A stretch of 64,000 nucleotides of DNA from contig CBDEVW010000003.1 of NCBI GenBank assembly GCA_965243755.1, forward strand, positions 1,612,001-1,676,000. Direction: 5' to 3'. The notes under the pieces are model-generated. The model had not been told where the DNA came from and did no database searches. It saw nothing but the letters and a program-made list of their open reading frames with translations. Shown here piece by piece: positions 44,425 through 52,380 of the stretch (its first letter is position 1; each line of letters begins with the position of its first letter). Both the position numbers and the translations under genes were made by a program. The stretch is from JANSWY01 sp965243755 (lineage in GTDB: Bacteria > Bacteroidota > Bacteroidia > Cytophagales > Cyclobacteriaceae).

Positions 44425-45459
44425 TTAGAAGAGATATGGTACAGGGCATCTTAATTCTCTAACATCCCTTGGCGGTTTGCGAGGATCTCCCAGGTAGAAA
44501 TTATAGCTCCATGATACCTCATGAGCACCTCCACTACCTAATCCTAAATCAGATAAGGTGAAATCAAAACTATATCCCACAGTCATGTTTCTTTTCTGGA
44601 ATCCAACCATTACGATCAGGGATTCATTGTTGGGAACACTCTCAAAGGATTTAATTGGGATTCCTCTATACCACAACCCTACTAACATTGGCTGTAAGGT
44701 TAGATATAGTCCAAGGTCGAGCTGATCGAAATCCTGTTGAGCCCGGTAATTGAAAGTTGGTGTCAATGCTCGTTCCTTACCATCATTATTAGCATATGGA
44801 CTCAAATGTGAGAATGGAATTTTGTATCCTCCATGAAATGAAATTTTTCTTGGCAAAGGAGAATTGCCTCCGGTGATGGATTGATTGGGTTCAAGTACAT
44901 GATGCATTGCGTACCCTATCCATGCATTTTTATTGTAGATCAGTCCACCAAGTGTCAGGTCAAAAAATTGGGCCTGCAAATCGGAAATGGGCTCGTTGGT
45001 GGGGTTCACAATCTGGCCTTCAGAATCAAACTGGTCTCCAAACGTCAATTGTGAGAAGTCGACACTTCTCCAGTAATAGGACACTTGCGCAGCAGGCCTG
45101 AAAGCCCATTTATAATTAAGAAACATCTGATAAGAATACATCAATGAAACTGAAGTTGACTTTAATCCCGCAAACCCTTCCTGATCAGAGTTGAATAGAA
45201 GGCCAGCGCTGCTGTTGTAATCCTCAAAATTATAATCAACAAAAAAGGATGAAGTCTCGAATCCTGTGTTAATACTAGGCCACTGATTTCTGTAATTGAA
45301 CCCCGCTCTTCCCATTTGATTTATCCCGGTTAGCGCTGGATTTAAATAAAGGGGCGCAGCATAGTATTGAGAAAACTGGGGGTCTTGAGCCAGTAAACTG
45401 TTTTTACAGGAAAGGACCAGAAGCAAGACAACTATTACTAAGGTTATTCTGTTCATCAA
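44425..45459 (-). CDS. PorP/SprF family T9SS membrane protein
   Basis: 344 residues; signal peptide ending NSLLAQ. Family signature at the mature start, QDPQFSQYYAAPLYLNPALTG, followed by RAGFNYRNQWPS; the rest alternates short outer-membrane barrel strands, ending in VSWSYNFYLGDP. PorP/SprF proteins sit in the outer membrane and help T9SS secrete or display type B-sorted partners such as SprB. It is divergent from the huge type B-sorted gene at 45673, the usual pairing, so it is probably the dedicated partner of that cargo. Confidence 0.9.
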   Translation of the reverse strand: MMNRITLVIVVLLLVLSCKNSLLAQDPQFSQYYAAPLYLNPALTGINQMGRAGFNYRNQWPSINTGFETSSFFVDYNFEDYNSSAGLLFNSDQEGFAGLKSTSVSLMYSYQMFLNYKWAFRPAAQVSYYWRSVDFSQLTFGDQFDSEGQIVNPTNEPISDLQAQFFDLTLGGLIYNKNAWIGYAMHHVLEPNQSITGGNSPLPRKISFHGGYKIPFSHLSPYANNDGKERALTPTFNYRAQQDFDQLDLGLYLTLQPMLVGLWYRGIPIKSFESVPNNESLIVMVGFQKRNMTVGYSFDFTLSDLGLGSGGAHEVSWSYNFYLGDPRKPPRDVRELRCPVPYLF

Positions 45460-45672
45460 TTGCGCTTAATTAATTCTTTAAACGACATTTTCATATGCCC
45501 ATTGCAAAATATATAATTAAATATCAAATATTATATCAACCCGACAAATTACTCCGATATAAGTACTTAATGGGGTCAAAGGGCGTTAGTATTTTATTTA
45601 AAATTTGTTTAGCGTTGTGCTGTATGTTCGGGTGCATACATGACAACAATCAGATTTCAAACCCTTATTGGA

Positions 45673-48600
45673 ATGTATAACGCAGGTGTATCGAAAAAAT
45701 TAAGCCTTTGGGGTGTAATATTCTTATTCATCGGAATCTCACCCTCATTTGGACAGAATCTGACCGACCTACATTGGTACTTTGGAAATTCCTCCAGCAA
45801 CCTGCAATTTGATCGGAATGGTAACCAGGTTTACCTTGAAGACAATCAATCTACGCCTTTCGGAATAGGTGGGAGTGCAGTGATCGCTGACCAATTCACG
45901 GGAGATTTACTGTTTTACACAGATGGTGTCCAGGTCTTTGATCAAACTCATCAATTATTACCCAATGGTGGCGCATCTATTATTTCATCCGCAGGTGGCA
46001 CCTTTAATCAATCGGCAGCAGCTTGTCCTGTTCCCGGTCAAATGGATCAGTATTACATATTTTCGAATACAGGTACTGAAATCCTATCCGCTATGGTGGA
46101 CAAAAGTCTTCAGGGAAATGCTCCTGTTGGATCCAGACCCACTGGTGATATTGTGAGCACCGAGACTTCCACAGGCCTGATGAACCCATCGGAGGGTATG
46201 ATTGTAATTCCAAATTCTGATAATACCGTTTTCTGGTTGATTTCCCAGGATCGAACGGACTTCAGGTATCAGGTACTTCAAATTTCATCAACTGGATTCA
46301 GTGGCCCGGTTTTTTATGACTTTACCAGTCCAACAAACCCTGGCGCAGAAGCGGTCCAGATCGCGTTCAACCCTGATTCACTATTGCTGGCAGTAGCACC
46401 CCGTGATATCAATAGAAACGTTCAACTATTAAACTTTGACCCAAACACAGGAACCATGGGTTTCAACAGGACCATTTTAAACACCGGGCAGGCTGATGAT
46501 GCCGGGGAATCAATTTTTGATGTAGCATGGTCAAACAGCGGTTCAAAGTTATATTTCTCGCGATTTGGAACGAGTAGTGGAAATAATGGAAACCTTTTTC
46601 AAATTGACCTTGGAGATCCGCAGGAGACCATTAATCCTGTATTGCAAAACCCAGTTTTCAGAAGCCTTGGAATAAAAAGGGGACCTGACAATTTAATTTA
46701 CCATTTATATCAGGCAAATAGTGGTGACCCTATCGCAATGGCCTCTATTGCTCAGGCCGACAGCATCATAGATTCTATCAGATATAATTCCGAAGTATTC
46801 TCAGGAGAAAATTTTAACGCGCTGCAATTTCCCTCTCATGCGCCTCCTTCTCAAATTCAGTTTGATTCGGTTTCATTCACCTATCTTGATAGTTGCTTTC
46901 AATCTTTTACAAAGTTTTTCCCCTATGTGTCTCCTCAACCATCCAGTTATACCTGGGACTTTGGAGATGGGAATACGAGCAATGCCCACAGTCCTGTCTA
47001 CAGTTATGGGATGGAAGGGTTTTATAACGTCACTTTAACCGTTGAGTTAAATGGAGTAAGCAGACAGTATGCCCAATTGATTGAAGTCCTTCCAAATCAG
47101 CTTCAAATAAACCTGGGTAACGATACTACCATATGTCTTGGTGAGACATTAACGCTCGATGCTGGAACAGATGCCATCGCTTATCAATGGAGCACAGGAG
47201 AGATTACCCAGACTATTCAGGTAGATTCTGCCGGAACTTACTGGGTAGAAGGGACTGGAGCCAATGGCTGTACCTCCTATGATGAAATTATAGTGACCGT
47301 CTATGGGAATGTGGAAGCCCTTTCAAATCAATGGTATTTTGGAGAAAGGGCTGGGATAGATTTTAACAATGGCCCCTCACCAATTACCGATGCTAACCTC
47401 ATGAGTTCACCAGAGGGTTGTGCTTCAGTATCGGATGTGAACGGAGAGCTGTTATTCTATACTAATGGTTCCACCGTATGGAATAAACAACATCAGGTGA
47501 TGGCCAATGGTCTTAATATCGGAGGCGATAGTTCTTCCACACAGGCAGCATTAATTCTTCCAAGTCCTTATGAAAGTACAATATTCTACATATTCACCAC
47601 TGACAGGGTAAATGGTGATTCCACCTATGACATGAGATTCTCAATTGTGGACATGAAAGAGGATTTGGCCAATGGTGCGGTGGTGATGAAAGGTGTGTCC
47701 CTGTTCACCAATAGTACCGAGAGATTAACAGCTTCTGGTTTTGTTAATGATATTGTCTTGTTAGCAAAGGAGTATGGAAACAATATTTTCAGGACATACA
47801 CCTTATCGAACAATGGAATACAGGCACCACAGTTTTATCCCGTCGGGGAAGTACATTCTTTTAGCAACGAAGAGTTTGCTCAGGGATACTTAAAGTTTAA
47901 TTTCAGCACGGACCGAGCAGCGGTGGCCATTCCAGGGCCAACAAACTACATCGAAATATTTGATTTTGATTTCGCAACAGGCTTATCAAATCCCCGTCTG
48001 ATAGACATAGCAGAACCTGATCCAATGAGAATTTATGGCGTGGAGTTTTCCACAGATGGCAGGTGGTTGTACGTAACTACAAATGACGGAAGCACCAGTA
48101 ATGCAATACAATTTAACCTCGATAGTATCGATGCTCCTACTGCTGTTGCCGACATTGAAGGTTCTAAAAATATCTTTAGCACCGGATCAGGTTATGGGGC
48201 ATTGCAACTGGGCCCTGACTTTGTGATTTACATGGCACAGGAAGGGCAAACTCAATTAGGAACTGTCACAGGATCCAACTCAGATTCACCAGGGTTGGGC
48301 AGCTTTGACCTATCAGGTAGAACAAGCCGGCTTGGTCTCCCGAATTTTGCACAGAATCTTTCTGGCCAGGCCCAGTCACCTGCCATGGTCATTACCGAGG
48401 GTTGTGTGGGGCAACCTACAGATTTTGCTGCTACAGGTCGTGATAATAGCATTGAAACATACACGTGGGACATTGGAGTGCCTGGATTGGCATCCTTTAC
48501 CGATCAGAATTTTACCTATACTTATGACTCAGCTGGTACCTATACAGTTGAACTGCTTTTGCGCAATCGATGTGACGTGGATACAACACTGACTCAGACA

Positions 48601-50895
48601 ATCACCATCTTTGCTGCGCCTGAAACACCAATTAACCCTTCGGATACTGCTTTTTGTGGCGACCCTATAGTACTAAGGGCCTGGGATGTCGATGATCCGA
48701 ATCTTTCTTATACCTGGTCAACGGGGGAAACAACAAGAGAAATTACAATGACCACCCCTGGAATTGTAGATGTATTTATAACCAATGCCGATGGTTGTAT
48801 TAGCGAAACTATCAGGACATTCGTGATAGATGCACGTCCTTTTGTAGATTTAGGCCCTGATCAGTTCATCTGCCAGGGTGATACACCCCCGGATCTTGAT
48901 GCTGCTAATCCCGGAGCAACCTATAGTTGGTCAATTGATGGCAACCCGGCTGGAAATTCCAGGTTTCAGCCCATAGACACTTCTACGCCTGGCTCATTTA
49001 TTTATATAGTCGATGTGATTGACCCTATCTCAAGCTGTCCGGGTTCAGATACAGTGATGATCACCATCAATGAAGTCCCCGATGTTACCACAACGATCAA
49101 CCCTCCTGATAGCTGTGGGGCAAATAATGCAAGCATAGACCTGACCATCAATTCTTCGGGTAACTTCAATTATGCATTGGCAGGGCCAAGTGTGGTACCT
49201 GCAACCTCTGTAGATGGGCCAACAGGAACCATCAGCTTACCGGGCCTTCAACCAGGTAACTATACACTATCCGTAACCAACAACGTAACTGGATGCAGGT
49301 TTCTGCAAATTATACAGATCGAAGATCCTTCAAACTGGACAATAGAAGCTTCAGCAATACCCGGCTGTGGAGCCACTGGTGTGGTGGAACTTGTTATCAA
49401 TCACCCCGACAGCCTGACACAGCCACCAGAGGTATTTGTTGAAGTACTTGACAGGAATGGAAACCCTGTCTCTGATGGTGCTCGCACCTACGACGGCTCT
49501 ACTAGTATATTAGTTGACACCAGTTTTACATCGGCAACTCCCTACCGAATTGAAAATCAAGACACTGGCACCTACTACGTCTCAATAGCTGATGCGCTTG
49601 GTAGCTGCACCAGAACAGATACCGTGGTGCTCTCTGAACCTTTCCCGCAACCGGACATCACTTATGATCAAATTCAAAATGTTTGTTCTCCAGAAGATGC
49701 TGTGACCATAACCAATAACAGCGGAGCTACACTAACTCATACCTGGACAGTGGTTTCCGGGACAGGCACTCTTGTAAACCAAAACGGAACAGAAGCATTC
49801 GTGGATGGTGATGTGGTATTGCAAGTAGAAACGACGGACCCAACAGCTACATCTTTTTGTCCAAGGCTGGATACCATTCAGGTTCAATTTAATGATCCAC
49901 CTGTGGGCAGTATACAACAAACAGGTGATCCCTGTACCGGAACCGTGACATTATCTGTCAATTTAACTAACCCTTGTAATGGATGTAATTACAGCTACGA
50001 ATGGCTGGATAATGGCGAAAGAACACCTTCAATTACCGTTGCACAATCAAACAATTACTCAGTAAGAGTAAGAAATCAAAGTACCGGATGCCAAAATACA
50101 TTCAATATTGATGCGACAGTGGAGGACCTGTTAAATGTTAACATTATCCCCGATCCAGATTGTGACAATAATGGAGATCTCTTCCTCAATGCTAATTCTA
50201 CCAACACAGACATCACCTTTCAATGGTTTGATAACAGTGGTGCTTTGCCCGGAGAAACCAATTCACAATTGCGTGTAACCCAATCCGGTAATTACACAGT
50301 GATCGCGACAGCTGCAAATGGTAACTGCTCTATCAGTGACAGCTTCTCAGCAATCATCTCACCAATCGATGAATCCCTCATTACACTTCCAGGCAGAGAT
50401 ACATATTGTAGTGCAGACCCAACAAACCCCACAATAACTTTAGATGCCGGAGCAGGATTTTCAAGCTATCGATGGAGGTTGTCCCCCAGTGATTCCATTA
50501 TTGGAATATCTAATACTCTGATTGTTGGTACTGAAGGAAGATATACAGTAGACATTATTGACGGCTCAGCATGTGTTAGTCGTGAAATAATAGTTATTGA
50601 AGATTGTCTACCACGATTAGAGGCGCCAAATGCCTTTAGTCCAAATGGCGATGGTAACAATGAAGAGTTCTTTATTTTCCCCAATGATTATGTGGATCGA
50701 TTCCAAATATTCATTTACTCCAGATGGGGTGAACTGGTATTTACATCCAGCAATCAGGACTTTAGATGGACCGGAGTATATGAAGGAAAGATGCTTCCTG
50801 TGGGAACATATACCTACATTATTCGGTTTACCAGTTCATTAGAACCTAATTTGCCTGAAGTGACCCAAAGAGGAACTGTCACACTGATCAGATGA
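45673..50895 (+). CDS. Giant T9SS cargo with PKD domains and type B (CHU_C) sorting domain
   Basis: 1740 residues from the ATG at 45673 (45640 gives eleven more, poorer before a signal). Signal peptide ending ISPSFG. Two beta-propeller-like parts (LHWYFGNSSSNLQF, then QWYFGERAGIDFNNG), PKD domains (YTWDFGDGNTSNAHSPVY and YTWDIGVPGLASF), many Ig-like units (LDAGTDAIAYQWSTGEITQT) and the C-terminal gliding-motility domain (APNAFSPNGDGNNEEFFIF, FQIFIYSRWGELVF, GTYTYIIRF). Likely cell-surface adhesin or secreted by T9SS with help of the PorP/SprF protein next door. First gene of an operon of five. Confidence 0.85.
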   Translation: MYNAGVSKKLSLWGVIFLFIGISPSFGQNLTDLHWYFGNSSSNLQFDRNGNQVYLEDNQSTPFGIGGSAVIADQFTGDLLFYTDGVQVFDQTHQLLPNGGASIISSAGGTFNQSAAACPVPGQMDQYYIFSNTGTEILSAMVDKSLQGNAPVGSRPTGDIVSTETSTGLMNPSEGMIVIPNSDNTVFWLISQDRTDFRYQVLQISSTGFSGPVFYDFTSPTNPGAEAVQIAFNPDSLLLAVAPRDINRNVQLLNFDPNTGTMGFNRTILNTGQADDAGESIFDVAWSNSGSKLYFSRFGTSSGNNGNLFQIDLGDPQETINPVLQNPVFRSLGIKRGPDNLIYHLYQANSGDPIAMASIAQADSIIDSIRYNSEVFSGENFNALQFPSHAPPSQIQFDSVSFTYLDSCFQSFTKFFPYVSPQPSSYTWDFGDGNTSNAHSPVYSYGMEGFYNVTLTVELNGVSRQYAQLIEVLPNQLQINLGNDTTICLGETLTLDAGTDAIAYQWSTGEITQTIQVDSAGTYWVEGTGANGCTSYDEIIVTVYGNVEALSNQWYFGERAGIDFNNGPSPITDANLMSSPEGCASVSDVNGELLFYTNGSTVWNKQHQVMANGLNIGGDSSSTQAALILPSPYESTIFYIFTTDRVNGDSTYDMRFSIVDMKEDLANGAVVMKGVSLFTNSTERLTASGFVNDIVLLAKEYGNNIFRTYTLSNNGIQAPQFYPVGEVHSFSNEEFAQGYLKFNFSTDRAAVAIPGPTNYIEIFDFDFATGLSNPRLIDIAEPDPMRIYGVEFSTDGRWLYVTTNDGSTSNAIQFNLDSIDAPTAVADIEGSKNIFSTGSGYGALQLGPDFVIYMAQEGQTQLGTVTGSNSDSPGLGSFDLSGRTSRLGLPNFAQNLSGQAQSPAMVITEGCVGQPTDFAATGRDNSIETYTWDIGVPGLASFTDQNFTYTYDSAGTYTVELLLRNRCDVDTTLTQTITIFAAPETPINPSDTAFCGDPIVLRAWDVDDPNLSYTWSTGETTREITMTTPGIVDVFITNADGCISETIRTFVIDARPFVDLGPDQFICQGDTPPDLDAANPGATYSWSIDGNPAGNSRFQPIDTSTPGSFIYIVDVIDPISSCPGSDTVMITINEVPDVTTTINPPDSCGANNASIDLTINSSGNFNYALAGPSVVPATSVDGPTGTISLPGLQPGNYTLSVTNNVTGCRFLQIIQIEDPSNWTIEASAIPGCGATGVVELVINHPDSLTQPPEVFVEVLDRNGNPVSDGARTYDGSTSILVDTSFTSATPYRIENQDTGTYYVSIADALGSCTRTDTVVLSEPFPQPDITYDQIQNVCSPEDAVTITNNSGATLTHTWTVVSGTGTLVNQNGTEAFVDGDVVLQVETTDPTATSFCPRLDTIQVQFNDPPVGSIQQTGDPCTGTVTLSVNLTNPCNGCNYSYEWLDNGERTPSITVAQSNNYSVRVRNQSTGCQNTFNIDATVEDLLNVNIIPDPDCDNNGDLFLNANSTNTDITFQWFDNSGALPGETNSQLRVTQSGNYTVIATAANGNCSISDSFSAIISPIDESLITLPGRDTYCSADPTNPTITLDAGAGFSSYRWRLSPSDSIIGISNTLIVGTEGRYTVDIIDGSACVSREIIVIEDCLPRLEAPNAFSPNGDGNNEEFFIFPNDYVDRFQIFIYSRWGELVFTSSNQDFRWTGVYEGKMLPVGTYTYIIRFTSSLEPNLPEVTQRGTVTLIR

Positions 50896-51485
50896 GTTAT
50901 TTTGAAAAAATATACCAAAGGGTTTTCGGAAAACCAACCTCGCAAAAAACACCAATTTTGCATGAGCTGATCAAAAGGGACCATAAATTCAATTTCTATT
51001 TTGCAGAATGGAAGGGTAGTCAGCACCAGAAGGATATCATAAGCCAAATCAGTCATAGCTACCATAGGAAATTAATCAAACAAGATTCTTCACTGCAGGT
51101 GCATATACTGGAAAGCAGTGCATCCAATGGACTGGCAATCAGCTACTCTGAAGATATCGGAAGAACAGAATTTGAATACATTTTTGAATACTTTCGGGAT
51201 CAGGTCCTTGATCATCTGGATTACCGGTTAGAAATTTCTGATCGAATAATTACAGAAAAAGACGATTACATTGAAAGTAGGCAAAAACACTACCTCAAAC
51301 CAATCAGACCAACATCGGCAGGAATCATTCCCCAACTTTATGGGAACATACTGATAGAGCATGTGGAGATCAACAACACCCCTAGTTATCTAAAAATACA
51401 GGCTAACACGTATAGTGATCATCTTTTTGAAAAACCATATAAATTTGAAGGTCTAATAAGTACACTCTTTCAATCAAATACCTGA
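50892..51485 (+). CDS. Cytoplasmic protein of unknown function
   Basis: 197 residues, no signal peptide; it starts within the ATGA overlap with the preceding stop. Mixed alpha/beta with a helix FEYIFEYFRDQVLDHLDYRLE and a Tyr-rich N-terminus. I do not recognise the family. Because it overlaps the giant cargo gene by 4 bp it is translationally coupled to it, but its cytoplasmic prediction argues for a chaperone-like or unrelated metabolic role. Confidence 0.6.
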   Translation: MSYFEKIYQRVFGKPTSQKTPILHELIKRDHKFNFYFAEWKGSQHQKDIISQISHSYHRKLIKQDSSLQVHILESSASNGLAISYSEDIGRTEFEYIFEYFRDQVLDHLDYRLEISDRIITEKDDYIESRQKHYLKPIRPTSAGIIPQLYGNILIEHVEINNTPSYLKIQANTYSDHLFEKPYKFEGLISTLFQSNT

Positions 51486-51487
51486 AA

Positions 51488-51838
51488 ATGAAAATAAATC
51501 TATTTGCCATTGGTGTATTGACATTTTTGATATGTTCATTTAATAGCAAGCCATTACCAACTTCTTTGAGCATCACAGTGATTGACAACCTTGGGAATTT
51601 TGTAGAAGGGGCGACTGTAACCATCTATGAAACTGAAGAAGATTATAGAAATAGTGTGAATCCAGCTGCAGAGCCACAGCTCACTGACAAAAAAGGAAGA
51701 GTTAAGTTTAAGAACCTCAAATCGGTTTCCTACTATATTCATGCTATTCACAATGACAAAACCAATATTGGTGAAGGTGTGCAAACCGCTCCGTTGACTG
51801 AAGGAAAACTGAATAAGGTGAATACTGTAATTGAATGA
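51488..51838 (+). CDS. Small exported Ig/transthyretin-like protein
   Basis: 116 residues with signal peptide MKINLFAIGVLTFLICSFNS. The mature part is one carboxypeptidase-regulatory-like (transthyretin-like) domain: LSITVIDNLGNFVEGATVTIYET, then LTDKKGRVKFKNL and YYIHAIHNDK. Such domains often modify outer-membrane machinery. Coupled in the same operon, 2 bp after the preceding gene and overlapping the next by 4 bp. Confidence 0.7.
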   Translation: MKINLFAIGVLTFLICSFNSKPLPTSLSITVIDNLGNFVEGATVTIYETEEDYRNSVNPAAEPQLTDKKGRVKFKNLKSVSYYIHAIHNDKTNIGEGVQTAPLTEGKLNKVNTVIE

Positions 51839-52380
51839 TGAGTATACCTCAATTCCAGGCTGAACTTGAACAATACCAGCCTTATAACGAACGGGAAGAG
51901 CAGCATAGAGTTCGCTTCCTGGACCTTCTAAAGGAAAAGAATTGTTTTTTGAGAGCTTCTCTAGCAGCACACTTCACCGCATCCGCCTGGGTCACCACAC
52001 CGGATTTAACCAATGTGTTGCTGCTTCATCATGCAAAGTTAGACCGGTGGTTACAACCCGGAGGGCATGCAGATGGTGAAACGAACCTCCTGCAGGTTGC
52101 TAAAAAGGAATTAATGGAAGAAACCGGTATAAACATTGTAAATGGAAAAGGCAGCTTTTTCGACCTTGACATTCATACCATTCCAGAGAGAAAAGGAGTC
52201 CCTACCCATGAGCATTTTGATGTACGATATCACTTTATTGTTGATCGTGATGTTAAATTGCACCAAAATGAGGAATCCAATCAAGTAAGATGGTTCCATG
52301 TAGAAGAAGTGGCGCAGGTTACTCAGAAGGAAGAATCAATCTTAAGAATGATTAACAAAACTTTGGCAAAGATCACATGA
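51835..52380 (+). CDS. Nudix hydrolase
   Basis: 181 residues. Nudix box GGHADGETNLLQVAKKELMEETGI (52060s region, residues about 76-99) in the GGHADGE variant, with the metal-binding KELMEE core, and LLLHHAKLDRWLQPGG just before it. Hydrolyses a nucleoside-diphosphate-linked substrate; which one cannot be told. Presence inside a T9SS-cargo operon is odd and may only reflect co-transcription: it overlaps both neighbours by 4 bp. Confidence 0.85.
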   Translation: MMSIPQFQAELEQYQPYNEREEQHRVRFLDLLKEKNCFLRASLAAHFTASAWVTTPDLTNVLLLHHAKLDRWLQPGGHADGETNLLQVAKKELMEETGINIVNGKGSFFDLDIHTIPERKGVPTHEHFDVRYHFIVDRDVKLHQNEESNQVRWFHVEEVAQVTQKEESILRMINKTLAKIT

